A DNA stretch of 34,164 bases from Hansschlegelia zhihuaiae (GCF_004103825.1 NZ_RYFI01000007.1:1-34164), one strand, 5' to 3'. Positions 16,824 to 24,338 are shown, counted from the first letter of the stretch. Notes: a model not told the origin generated them from the sequence alone. Numbers and translations are program-made.

Positions 16824-17291
16824 ATGGCCACCTCTTTTGCGGCCCATCTGCGCGCTCTGGGCGTCTCATCCGTACTAATACTTACCGGTCCTGCTGTCGC
16901 CGTGGAGGCGACGATCAATGTGGCGGTCGACCATGCGAGCGTCGTGCGCGCGCCGGACAACGTCGCGACGGTCATCGTGGGCAATCCGATGATCGCCGAC
17001 GCGACGACCCAGAAGAACGGCGTCGTGGTGATCACAGGCAAGACCTTCGGGTCGACCAACGTCATGCTGCTCGACGGCGCCGGCGCGGTGCTGAGCGAGA
17101 CCATCGTGAACGTGCGCCGCGCCCCCGAGACCACCCTGGTGGTCCAGCGCGGCAATACGCGCGAGAGCTTCTCCTGCACGCCGCGATGCGATCCGCTACT
17201 GACGATCGGCGACGAGAAGGAGATCTTCAAGGACACCGCGAACCAGATCGCGCAGCGCGGCGGCCTTTCGACCGGCAAGGGCGTCGAGTGA
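16824..17291 (+). CDS. Secreted pilus N-domain protein (CpaC N-domain-like)
   Basis: A 155-aa protein with a signal peptide (about 1-27, ending AVAVEA) and then a single domain resembling the N-terminal pilus domain of secretins: AVDHASVVRAPDNVATVIVGNPMIAD, VVVITGKTFGSTNVMLLD. It lines up by eye with residues about 55-125 of CpaC but has no secretin core. The C-terminal region has a two-cysteine motif, CTPRCDPLLTIGD. GGGGA (16812-16816) precedes ATG 16824. Divergent placement next to the pilin suggests an accessory periplasmic factor of the Tad machine; its actual role is unknown. Confidence 0.85.
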   Translation: MATSFAAHLRALGVSSVLILTGPAVAVEATINVAVDHASVVRAPDNVATVIVGNPMIADATTQKNGVVVITGKTFGSTNVMLLDGAGAVLSETIVNVRRAPETTLVVQRGNTRESFSCTPRCDPLLTIGDEKEIFKDTANQIAQRGGLSTGKGVE

Positions 17292-17352
17292 TCCGCGGCC
17301 TGACCATCGCCGCAGCCGGCGCTCCGGTCACCATTCGTTAAGACTTGCGACG

Positions 17353-17367
17353 CAGCCTCGGAGGCTG
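17353..17367. repeat. Short perfect palindrome after the N-domain gene
   Basis: CAGCCTC (17353-17359), one G, GAGGCTG (17361-17367). It could be a small hairpin at the end of the upstream gene or a protein-binding palindrome. Apart from the small ORF at 17412 nothing else was recognised in 17292-17726. Confidence 0.3.
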
Positions 17368-17411
17368 GATGGGGGGCGTCGGGAAGCCGCTCCGTCGGAG
17401 CCCAAGCCGCC

Positions 17412-17564
17412 ATGCCGCCCAGCCTGCCCCGCCGCCGGTCCTGGAGTCCCGCTCCGATCGCCGCCGTGACCGTGCTTCCCCTGCTGGCGCTGACCTTTGC
17501 GTGCCTCGAGAGCGCCACCCTGGTCGCGGCCGGGCAGTTCATCGCCTCGGTCAGCTTGCGCTGA
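17412..17564 (+). CDS. Possible 50-aa single-pass membrane peptide
   Basis: A short frame starting with Met, a basic N-region (LPRRRSW), a hydrophobic stretch IAAVTVLPLLALTFACLESA, and an end at SVSLR. GGAG (17397-17400) sits 11 nt before ATG. It could be a small exported or membrane peptide; no family was recognised. In DNA this GC-rich short frames arise by chance, so coding status is uncertain. Confidence 0.35.
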   Translation: MPPSLPRRRSWSPAPIAAVTVLPLLALTFACLESATLVAAGQFIASVSLR

Positions 17565-17726
17565 TCCAGCCCGCGGCCTCGGGCTGAACCGGGCCCCAAG
17601 ACCTCATACCTTCGTCGCGAAGACGGCCCAGCGCGCGGCCCGGCGGTTGCCGCCGTTGCGCCGACGGGCCAAAACGGCGCCCCCAGCGCCTCTGGCGCCC
17701 CAAGCACAATCCGCCGGAGGCCCGCC

Positions 17727-19400
17727 TTGCCGACCGACATCGAGATCGCTCGCGCCGCCGAGCTGAAGCCGATCCAGCAGATCGCCGCCAAGATAGGCAT
17801 CCCCGAGGACGCCCTGCACCTGCACGGCAAGCACATCGCCAAGATCGACGATCGCTTCATCGCGGGCCTGCCCAAGAAGCAGGGCGGCAAGCTGGTGCTG
17901 GTGACGGCGATCAGCCCGACGCCGGCCGGCGAGGGCAAGACCACCACCACGGTCGGGCTCGGCGACGCGCTGAACCATATCGGCGAGAAGGCGGTGATGT
18001 GCCTGCGCGAGCCGTCGCTCGGCCCGGTGTTCGGCGTGAAGGGGGGCGCCGCCGGCGGCGGCCGAGCCCAGGTCATCCCGATGGAGCAGATCAACCTGCA
18101 CTTCACCGGCGACTTCCACGCCATCACGTCCGCCAACAACCTGCTGGCGGCGCTGGTCGACAACTCGCTCTACTGGGGCAACCCGCTCAACATCGACCCG
18201 CGCCGCATCGTGTTCCGCCGCGTCCTCGACATGAACGACCGGACGCTGCGCTCCATCGTCTCGGGCTGCGGCGCGCCCACCAACGGCTACACCCGCGAGG
18301 CTGGCTTCGACATCACGGTCGCGTCCGAGATCATGGCGATCTTCTGCCTCGCCAACGACCTCAAGGACCTCGAGGAGCGGATCGGTCGCATCGTGGTGGC
18401 CTACACGCCGGACCGCAAGCCAATCACCGCCCGCGACGTCGACGCGCAGGGCTCGCTCGGCGTGCTGCTGCGCGACGCGCTGAGGCCGAACCTCGTGCAG
18501 TCGATCGACGGCTCGCCCGTGCTGATCCATGGCGGCCCCTTCGCCAACATCGCGCATGGCTGCAACTCGGTGATCGCGACCACGACCGGCATGAAGCTCG
18601 CCGACTGGACGGTCACCGAGGCTGGCTTTGGCGCCGATCTCGGCGCCGAGAAATTCATGGACATCAAGTGCCGCTCCTCGGGCCTCTCGCCCGATGTCGT
18701 GGTGATCGTCGCGACCGTCCGCGCGCTCAAGATGCATGGCGGCATGGCGAAGAGCGACCTCAAGACCGAGAACGTCGAGGCGCTCAAGGCCGGCCTCGCC
18801 AATCTCGGACGCCACATCGAGAACGTGAAGAAGTTCGGCGTCCCCGTGGTGGTCGGCATCAACCATTTCGTCGCCGACACCGACGCCGAGATCGAGGCGC
18901 TGCAGTCGGCGGTCAGGAACGAGTTCGGCGTCGAGGCGGTGGTGTGCCGGCATTGGGCGGACGGCGCCCGCGGCGCCGAGGACCTGGCGCGCGCCGTCGT
19001 CAAGATCGCGGGCGAGGAGAAGGCCGATTTCCGATGCCTCTACCCGGAGGACATGCCGCTGCTGCAGAAGGTCGAGACCATCGCCAAGGAGATCTACCGC
19101 GCCGACAAGGTGACGGCTTCGGCGGCGATCAAAAAGCAGCTCAAGGATTGGGAGGAGGCGGGCTACGCCAAGTTCCCGGTCTGCATCGCCAAGACCCAGA
19201 ACTCGTTCTCGGCCGACCCGACCGCCTTCGGAGCGCCGACCGGCCATACGCTGCCGATCCGCGAGGTGCGGCTTTCGGCGGGCGCAGGCTTCGTCGTGGT
19301 GGTCTGTGGCGAGATCATGACCATGCCGGGCCTGCCCAAGGTTCCGGCCTCGGCCAACATCAGGCTGCTCGAGGACGGCACGATCGACGGCATCGCCTGA
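17727..19400 (+). CDS. fhs: Formate-tetrahydrofolate ligase
   Basis: A 557-aa cytoplasmic enzyme making 10-formyl-tetrahydrofolate from formate, THF and ATP (also called ftfL in methylotrophs). The start is TTG 17727, supported by GGAGG at 17716-17720, six nt upstream, and by the family-like beginning [14 protein letters not shown]. It has the P-loop TPAGEGKT (65-72), the first signature around [18 protein letters not shown] (95-112) and the second [12 protein letters not shown]. One oddity is Arg after GGG where the usual signature has Tyr. The length matches the family. In methylotrophic alphaproteobacteria this enzyme links formate to serine-cycle assimilation; elsewhere it supplies purine one-carbon units. 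No one-carbon neighbours are in view. Confidence 0.97.
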   Translation: MPTDIEIARAAELKPIQQIAAKIGIPEDALHLHGKHIAKIDDRFIAGLPKKQGGKLVLVTAISPTPAGEGKTTTTVGLGDALNHIGEKAVMCLREPSLGPVFGVKGGAAGGGRAQVIPMEQINLHFTGDFHAITSANNLLAALVDNSLYWGNPLNIDPRRIVFRRVLDMNDRTLRSIVSGCGAPTNGYTREAGFDITVASEIMAIFCLANDLKDLEERIGRIVVAYTPDRKPITARDVDAQGSLGVLLRDALRPNLVQSIDGSPVLIHGGPFANIAHGCNSVIATTTGMKLADWTVTEAGFGADLGAEKFMDIKCRSSGLSPDVVVIVATVRALKMHGGMAKSDLKTENVEALKAGLANLGRHIENVKKFGVPVVVGINHFVADTDAEIEALQSAVRNEFGVEAVVCRHWADGARGAEDLARAVVKIAGEEKADFRCLYPEDMPLLQKVETIAKEIYRADKVTASAAIKKQLKDWEEAGYAKFPVCIAKTQNSFSADPTAFGAPTGHTLPIREVRLSAGAGFVVVVCGEIMTMPGLPKVPASANIRLLEDGTIDGIA

Positions 19401-19408
19401 GTCTCGCT

Positions 19409-19445
19409 CGGTCCGGAAGCCTCGATCACGAGCGCTCCCGGACCG
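19409..19445 (+). terminator. Stem-loop after fhs
   Basis: Perfect 8-bp arms CGGTCCGG (19409-19416) and CCGGACCG (19438-19445) begin 8 bp after the fhs stop; the 21-nt loop can fold further. No T tract follows, so it is a likely 3'-end structure rather than a textbook intrinsic terminator. Confidence 0.45.
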
Positions 19446-19586
19446 GGCGCCCTTGCCTCCCTCACTCTTGCGCCTCTGGGGCGCGCGACGTGCGGCGCCG
19501 GTAGGTATTTGTCCGGATTACGCGCTCCGAGCGCCGATGAAAGGCTCTCCTCCGCCTCGACATGGATGGCGCGCGGGAGGGTTCGC

Positions 19587-20069
19587 ATGCGGTGGAGCAT
19601 GGCTCATCTCGGAGCGGCCGTCGCGACGCTGCTCTCCGCGGCGCCTGCGTCGGCGCTGCTCGTGTGGCAGGGCGACGCCAGGATCGTATCCGTCACGCCC
19701 GCCTGCAAAGGCGCCGCGTCGGAGCGCCGCAAGATCGGCGAGGGCACCGTCCTGCGGTCGATCCTGCGCCCGAGGAACCTCTCCGACAACGGCCCCGACA
19801 CGCGGGTGTCGTTCCTGCACGACGGGCAGGCGAACTTCGTGCTCTTCCTGCCGGGCGGCGCCCCGACGGGCACGGCGGCCGGCTGGGGCTCCGGCCACGA
19901 CGCGATCATCGTGGCGAACAAGGGCGTGCCGTATGGCGGGTTCCGGCTGCAGCCCGCATCGCCGTCCGCCGGCACGGACTTCATCGAACTGACCGGCGAG
20001 ATCGAGGACTTCATGTTCATCCCCGGCTGCACGGTGCGGTTCAGCGCCGGCTACACGCAGCGGTTCTAG
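19587..20069 (+). CDS. Small secreted protein, two-cysteine family, copy 1
   Basis: A 160-aa predicted exported protein. ATG 19587 is chosen because GGGAGG (19575-19580) stands six nt upstream and a signal peptide follows directly (MAHLGAAVATLLSAAPASA). The mature part has one Cys near the front (SVTPACKGAA) and one near the end (FIPGCTVRF), suited to a disulfide. The end, ELTGEIEDFMFIPGCTVRFSAGY, matches the end of the next gene's product in pattern (LEITGSIANFFAIKGCTVTFQAN). I do not recognise a named family. It begins 186 bp after fhs and is followed 14 bp later by its likely paralogue, so the two are probably cotranscribed. Confidence 0.8.
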   Translation: MRWSMAHLGAAVATLLSAAPASALLVWQGDARIVSVTPACKGAASERRKIGEGTVLRSILRPRNLSDNGPDTRVSFLHDGQANFVLFLPGGAPTGTAAGWGSGHDAIIVANKGVPYGGFRLQPASPSAGTDFIELTGEIEDFMFIPGCTVRFSAGYTQRF

Positions 20070-20083
20070 GCGGGCGAGGGGCT

Positions 20084-20551
20084 ATGAGAACGCTCGCAGC
20101 CTTGACCGGAGCCGCGGCGCTGTCGGTCGCGGCCGTCGCTCCGGCGGCGGCCGAGACGCTGTTCGTGGGATCCGCCATGGTCACGGCCCGGACGGCGAAA
20201 TGCGGCGACGCCATCGCGGCCGGCGATTTCGGCCGCATGACATATCGGCCCGTGGGCGTCCGGCTCGGCAATGACGGCTCGAGCTACCTGCTGTTCGTCA
20301 CGTCGCGCGCGAGCTACGGGATGAGCGTGCCGAACAACCAGTTCCAGCTCAACGTCAATTACGGCGGCCAGTCGATCAATTCGCAGCTGTCCGTGACGCC
20401 GAGGACGGGCGGCGTGACCCAGTGGGTTCAGGCGCCCCGGACCATCGGGCCGGCGACGCCTGGCCTCGAGATCACCGGCTCGATCGCGAACTTCTTCGCG
20501 ATCAAAGGCTGCACGGTCACCTTCCAGGCGAACCTGCTGAACGACAATTGA
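20084..20551 (+). CDS. Small secreted protein, two-cysteine family, copy 2
   Basis: A 155-aa predicted exported protein. GAGGGG (20075-20080) precedes ATG 20084, and a clean signal peptide ends at VAPAAAE. The mature protein again has two cysteines, one near the front (ARTAKCGDAI) and one near the end (IKGCTVTF), and shares with copy 1 the layout LFV/LVW start, RP-G-L-containing middle, then I-x-x-F-x-x-I-x-GCTV-x-F-x-A at the end. The middle is rich in Asn, Gln, Ser and Gly, as in beta-rich surface or periplasmic domains. Function unknown. It ends 24 bp from the convergent RTX gene. Confidence 0.8.
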   Translation: MRTLAALTGAAALSVAAVAPAAAETLFVGSAMVTARTAKCGDAIAAGDFGRMTYRPVGVRLGNDGSSYLLFVTSRASYGMSVPNNQFQLNVNYGGQSINSQLSVTPRTGGVTQWVQAPRTIGPATPGLEITGSIANFFAIKGCTVTFQANLLNDN

Positions 20552-20575
20552 GCCTCACCGACCGGGCTCGCGCCG

Positions 20576-22195
20576 TCAAAGGATGAGGTCTGCTTCCGAC
20601 AGCGCCCCGACATTGAGCAGCGTCACCTCGAAATCGGCCTCGCCGTCGCCGTCGCGGTCGGCCTGGAGCCTGCCGGATTTGCACCGGACTTCGATCGGGC
20701 CGGCCTCGCCCGAAAACGCCGAAGTTCCAATGAACTCGACCGTTCCGAACCGGGAAAGGTCGAGCTTGTCCTCGCCGCGATCGAAGCCCGAGATGGTGTC
20801 GCCGCCCTCGTTCAGACCGGCGTAAGAGATAATGTCCCCGCCGCCCCCGCCCGTAAGGCTGTCCTTGCCGGCGCCGCCATAGAGGCGGTCGTCGTCCTGT
20901 CCGCCGACGAGCGTGTCCGCGCCGGCGCCGCCGATCAGGACGTCGTTCCCGTCATTGCCATTCACCAGATCGTCGGCGGCGTCTCCCGCGATGTCGTCGT
21001 CGCCCTCGTCGCCATGCAGCGTGTCGGCACCGTCCCCGCCGTCCAGCGAGTCGCCGCCGGCGCCGCCCCGCAGTGAATCTTCCTCAGCGCCGCCCGAGAG
21101 CTTGTCGAAGCCGGTGTCGCCGAGCAGTTCGTCGTCGCCGTCTCCGCCTCTCAGATCGTCGGCGTTCGCGCCGCCCCGGATGACGTCCTTGTCGGCGTCT
21201 CCGTCGATCGTGTCCGATCCGTCGCCGCCGTTCATCCTGTCCTGGCCGCCCTCGCCGAACAGCCGGTCATGGTCCTCCCCGCCGTCGAGCGCGTCCCCGC
21301 CCTCGCCACCGTTGATCGTGTCGTTTCCCGCGCCGCCGTCGAGGCTGTCATTGCCGCCGGCGGCGTCGAGCGGCTCCTCGGCGAGCAGGTCGGCGTCGGC
21401 ACCTCCCTCGACCGTGTCGTCACCGGCGCCTCCCCTCAGCGTGTCCTTGCCGGCCCCTCCCTGCAGGATGTCCCGGCCACCCGGGATCAACGCGTCGAAG
21501 ATGTCCGCCTCCAGGAGGTCGTCGCCGGTCCCACCGTCGAGCGTGTCGTCGCCTTCGCGGCCGTGAAGAGTGTCGTCGTCCGCGCCGCCGGCGATCCGGT
21601 CGTCGCCCTCATAGCCGAACAGGGAGTCGCCATTCGCGCCGCCATTGAGGACGTCGTCGCCCGAAAACCCTTCCAGGGTGTCGGCGCCGTCATCGCCCGC
21701 CAGGGTGTCGGCCTCGCCGCCGCCCGCGATCCTGTCGTCGCCGTCGCCGCCCGCGACGAGGTCCCGGCCGGCGACCGCCACGATGTCCGGGAAGTTGACG
21801 CCGCCGAACAGCGTGTCGTCGCCCGATCCGCCGTCGATCGTATCGTCGCCTTCGCCTCCCGTGACCTCGTCGCCGTCCGCGCCGCCCGAGAGGTTGTCGG
21901 CGCCGGCTGCACCCGAGACGTTGTCGGCGTCCGCGCCTCCTTCCACGGAGTCGTCGCCGTCGTCGCCGTTGAGGGCGTCGGCGCCTGAGCCGCCAACCAG
22001 CTGGTCGTCGTCGGCCCGTCCGCTGATGAAGTCGGCGCCGCGGCCGCCGTCGATCGTGTCGTCGCCTTCGTCGCCAACGAGGACGTCCAGCGCGCCGCCG
22101 AGACCGCGGATCAGGTCGTTCCCGGCCAGGCCCGAGATGGTGTCGGAGCCTGTCGTGCCCCTGAGCGTGTCAGGTCCGGCCGTCGGATCCGCCAT
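20576..22195 (-). CDS. RTX calcium-binding repeat protein
   Basis: A 539-aa acidic protein that is almost nothing but glycine/aspartate-rich nonapeptides (GGxGxDxhx), beginning by residue 8 (GPDTLRGTTGSD) and running to about residue 470; by length this is roughly fifty units. The repeats bind calcium and fold into a parallel beta-roll outside the cell. The last 70 residues (GGDTISGFDRGEDKLDLSRFG, then ADFEVTLLNVGALSEADLIL) resemble the C-terminal module of RTX exoproteins and probably contain the uncleaved type I secretion signal. There is no HExxH, lipase or adhesin domain, so it is not a serralysin-type protease. No type I exporter is in the window. Several plus-strand frames across it are shadows of the repeats. 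Confidence 0.92.
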   Translation of the reverse strand: MADPTAGPDTLRGTTGSDTISGLAGNDLIRGLGGALDVLVGDEGDDTIDGGRGADFISGRADDDQLVGGSGADALNGDDGDDSVEGGADADNVSGAAGADNLSGGADGDEVTGGEGDDTIDGGSGDDTLFGGVNFPDIVAVAGRDLVAGGDGDDRIAGGGEADTLAGDDGADTLEGFSGDDVLNGGANGDSLFGYEGDDRIAGGADDDTLHGREGDDTLDGGTGDDLLEADIFDALIPGGRDILQGGAGKDTLRGGAGDDTVEGGADADLLAEEPLDAAGGNDSLDGGAGNDTINGGEGGDALDGGEDHDRLFGEGGQDRMNGGDGSDTIDGDADKDVIRGGANADDLRGGDGDDELLGDTGFDKLSGGAEEDSLRGGAGGDSLDGGDGADTLHGDEGDDDIAGDAADDLVNGNDGNDVLIGGAGADTLVGGQDDDRLYGGAGKDSLTGGGGGDIISYAGLNEGGDTISGFDRGEDKLDLSRFGTVEFIGTSAFSGEAGPIEVRCKSGRLQADRDGDGEADFEVTLLNVGALSEADLIL

Positions 22196-22289
22196 GAGCG
22201 CGCTCCCTCAAGAGCCGAGCCGTCGCCATGGTCCGCCTGGCGACAATCCGAACATAGTCGATCAGAGGTTTCGTAGCCCGAGAACCTAG

Positions 22290-22313
22290 GGCGTACGTAG
22301 TCGCACGTACGCC
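22290..22313. promoter_or_regulatory. Inverted repeat upstream of the RTX gene
   Basis: Perfect 9-bp arms GGCGTACGT (22290-22298) and ACGTACGCC (22305-22313) with a 6-nt spacer, 95 bp upstream of the RTX start. No T tract on either strand, so an operator is more likely than a terminator. Confidence 0.4.
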
Positions 22314-22355
22314 GCGCGGCTTGCTCTCGGGGAGGGCGGCGGACTAACCTGCGGT

Positions 22356-22389
22356 CGCCGGGGTCGGGGGGCCTCCGGCGCTTTCTTTT
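22356..22389 (+). terminator. Plus-strand intrinsic terminator candidate
   Basis: Stem CGCCGG (22356-22361) and CCGGCG (22375-22380) followed directly by CTTTCTTTT. It points along the plus strand, yet no plus-strand gene lies upstream of it in 22196-22355, which raises the question of a small RNA. Confidence 0.45.
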
Positions 22390-22390
22390 G

Positions 22391-22418
22391 AAGGGCGTCG
22401 CCGCAAGGCGGCGCCCTT
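22391..22418 (+). terminator. Second hairpin, GCAA tetraloop, tandem with the first
   Basis: Twelve-bp stem (22391-22402 with 22407-22418; one pair is a U-G wobble if read as plus-strand RNA) closed by a GCAA tetraloop and followed by CTCCTTTTC. Read on the minus strand it lies 7 bp after the EamA stop but is followed by A-rich sequence. It may end EamA transcription as well, but it looks better on the plus strand. Confidence 0.5.
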
Positions 22419-22425
22419 CTCCTTT

Positions 22426-23361
22426 TCAGGGCTCCGGGCCGGGCTCCGTCCTGCGCGGCGATCGCGCCGCCGCGAACACGCCGACCAGCACCAGCACGAA
22501 GCCCACCGCGTGAAACGGCTGCGGGTGTTCGCCGAGGAACAGGATGGCGAGCGCCGCCCCGAATAGCGGCATGAGGTGGAAGAACGGTCCGGCGCGGTTC
22601 GCGCCGATCAACTCGACGCCGCGGATGAAGAACAGATAGGCGAGCGTGGACGGGAAGATCACCGCATAGGCGAGCGTCGCGAACGTCACGGCGTCGGGCT
22701 TCAACACACGGCCCTGGCTGATCTCCCACAGGAAGACCGGCGTGAGCATGGCGATTCCGATCGCGATCGTGACCGTCAGGAACGACAGCCAGTGAAGCGC
22801 GGGCTTGAAGCGCAGCAGCGCCGAATAGAGCGCGTAGATCACCATCGCGCCCAGCACCCAGACGTCGCCGACGTTGAAGCGGATGTGGACCAGGGCCGCC
22901 AGGTCGCCGCGCGTCAGAATGACGGCGACTCCGGCGAGCGAAACCAGCACGCCTACGAACTGGGCCCATGTCAGCAGGTCGCGGAACAGGACCAGCGACC
23001 AGACGGCGATCAGCAGCGGGCCGGTGGACTGGATCAGCAGCGCGTTGAGCGCCTCGGTGTACTGCAGCCCCCAATAGGCGAGGGTGTTGTAGGACGCGAC
23101 GCCGGTCAGCGCGAGCACGGCGAGCCGGCCGGGATGGGCGCGGATCGTCGGCCAGTCGCGCTTGATGTGCGGCCAGGCGAAACCGATGAGGATCACGAAG
23201 GCGCCGACCCAGCGCATCCAGGCGAGGCCGACGGGCGGCACCTTGCCGGCGACGAAGCGCCCGAGCACGATGTTCCCCGCCCAGAAGAGCGACGTCAGAG
23301 ACAGCAGGACATAGGGCCGGTCGAAGAGCCGCCGACCCAGGCGGACGAGGATCGTCGACAT
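22426..23361 (-). CDS. EamA/DMT family permease
   Basis: A 311-aa inner-membrane protein with about ten hydrophobic segments in two homologous EamA halves, each of about 140 residues (first half LLSLTSLFWAGNIVLGRFVAG to VAVILTRGD; second half GDVWVLGAMVIYALYSALLR to GFVLVLVGVFAAA). The family exports or exchanges amino acids and other metabolites; the substrate cannot be inferred. Motifs ALNALLIQSTGPLLIA and FHLMPLFGAALAILFLGE are typical of the subgroup annotated as drug/metabolite exporters. It is transcribed toward the RTX gene with 230 bp between them, so a shared operon is unlikely. Confidence 0.92.
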   Translation of the reverse strand: MSTILVRLGRRLFDRPYVLLSLTSLFWAGNIVLGRFVAGKVPPVGLAWMRWVGAFVILIGFAWPHIKRDWPTIRAHPGRLAVLALTGVASYNTLAYWGLQYTEALNALLIQSTGPLLIAVWSLVLFRDLLTWAQFVGVLVSLAGVAVILTRGDLAALVHIRFNVGDVWVLGAMVIYALYSALLRFKPALHWLSFLTVTIAIGIAMLTPVFLWEISQGRVLKPDAVTFATLAYAVIFPSTLAYLFFIRGVELIGANRAGPFFHLMPLFGAALAILFLGEHPQPFHAVGFVLVLVGVFAAARSPRRTEPGPEP

Positions 23362-23493
23362 GGCCGCCCGTTGGTCGGGCTTCGGGGTCGCGGCCTATTG
23401 CAGGCTGACCGGCTCGGGTCAACGCCCGCTGGCGCAAGTCCGCACGGCTTCTTTCGCACGGCTCAAGCGGTAGCCTGAAACGTTGGGGACAAA

Positions 23494-23516
23494 CGGATGG
23501 CGCATGCGCGCATCCG
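23494..23516. promoter_or_regulatory. Nested palindrome in the divergent gap
   Basis: CGGATG (23494-23499) and CATCCG (23511-23516) flank the self-complementary GCGCATGCGC (23500-23509) plus one G. It lies in the 328-bp gap between the EamA gene and the next plus-strand gene, 133 bp from the EamA start, where an operator would be expected. Nothing else was recognised in 23362-23689. Confidence 0.35.
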
Positions 23517-23689
23517 ACCAATGGCATGCGGCGCCGGTCCGTGACGATGCTATGAGGGCGGCTGGACGCGCTCGGGGGGCGCGCGTCCGACTCATGCGTC
23601 ATCTCCCCGGCGCTCGACCCTGCGGATCGGCCGCGCCGCCTGCCAGCGACCCGCGAACCGTCCCGCCAAACGGAGCCGAACGATCCATA

Positions 23690-24040
23690 ATGCACGAGCC
23701 CTTCGAATTTTTGGAACTCTGGAGGCGCCAGGCGGCGCTCGCGGGCGGCTTCGCGGCGCTGGCGCCGGCCGCCGGCTTCGTGGTCGCGACGCGCCTCGCG
23801 CGGATGGCCGTGGAGGGCGGACAGCCGAGCGCGAAGGGCGCGAGCGAGGCGCAGCGCATGCTGTCGGAGAAGGTCGCGGCGGCGTTTGAAGGCGGCGTCG
23901 CGGCGAGCCGGGTGATGGCCGGCCTCGCGGTCGCGGCGGGGCCCGTCGCGGCGGCGCGCGTGATGGTCCAGGCGGGCGAGGCGGCGCTTCGGCCGTCCGC
24001 CCGACGGCTCAAGGCGAACGCCCGACGCCTGGCGCGCTGA
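23690..24040 (+). CDS. Small Ala-rich conserved protein, phasin-like
   Basis: A 116-aa, mostly helical protein with no signal peptide. It starts MHEPFEFLELWRRQA, and its centre holds EAQRMLSEKVAAAFEGG, a wording seen in small Hyphomicrobiales proteins related to phasins, followed by a long Ala/Val/Gly helix and a basic tail (RPSARRLKANARRLAR). Phasins coat polyhydroxyalkanoate granules, but this protein is shorter than usual and the link is weak. ATG 23690 has GGAG (23672-23675) somewhat far upstream; the frame is open further upstream but that part looks non-coding. No polyhydroxyalkanoate genes are nearby. Confidence 0.65.
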   Translation: MHEPFEFLELWRRQAALAGGFAALAPAAGFVVATRLARMAVEGGQPSAKGASEAQRMLSEKVAAAFEGGVAASRVMAGLAVAAGPVAAARVMVQAGEAALRPSARRLKANARRLAR

Positions 24041-24146
24041 CGCCGCCGAGCGGTCTCCGAAAAATCGCTGAAACAGAACGAAACAGAGGCGGCGCGCGGC
24101 CCCTTTGACGCCGTCACGGATCGGTCGCACCGTGTCCCGGGCGCGC

Positions 24147-24175
24147 TTGACACGCTATCCCAAAGTACTGATAGA
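24147..24175 (+). promoter_or_regulatory. Candidate housekeeping promoter for the polyketide operon
   Basis: TTGACA (24147-24152), a perfect -35, then 17 bp and GATAGA (24170-24175), a modest -10, 164 bp upstream of the PKS start. The rest of 24041-24338 holds CG-rich small hairpins and, just before the gene, the palindrome listed next. Confidence 0.4.
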
Positions 24176-24302
24176 CGGACCGAGCCCCCACGCAACGTCG
24201 TCCCGCCCGGGCCAGCCGGGCGCACGTCCCGGAGTCCGGGTGCATGATCAGTATTGGACCGGCGACCTCTCGTCGTCCTCGTTCATCGAGGCGCGCTTCT
24301 GT

Positions 24303-24327
24303 CCGCCCTGACGTCACGTCCGGGCGG
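24303..24327 (+). promoter_or_regulatory. Leader hairpin with TGACGTCA palindrome before the PKS start
   Basis: CCGCCC (24303-24308) pairs with GGGCGG (24322-24327); the loop begins with the perfect palindrome TGACGTCA (24309-24316). It ends 11 nt before the PKS start codon, so it could affect ribosome access or bind a regulator. Confidence 0.3.
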
Positions 24328-24338
24328 CGGGTGAGCTC

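Noticed and set aside
17565-17726. Riboswitch upstream of fhs
   Set aside because: Known tetrahydrofolate riboswitches belong mainly to Firmicutes, and no conserved core was visible in this GC-rich leader.
17604-19247. A 547-codon minus-strand frame over fhs
   Set aside because: Shadow frame of a highly conserved plus-strand enzyme; no family features.
20913-21988. Plus-strand frames rich in Ser/Pro or Ala/Val over the RTX gene
   Set aside because: Periodic antisense translations of the RTX repeats, not independent genes.
20840-22190. CRISPR-like or satellite repeat reading of the region
   Set aside because: The periodicity is 27 bp, degenerate and in frame; it codes RTX nonapeptides and has no spacer structure.
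20576-22195. Serralysin-type metalloprotease
   Set aside because: The C-terminal module is similar, but there is no HExxH zinc motif or catalytic domain.
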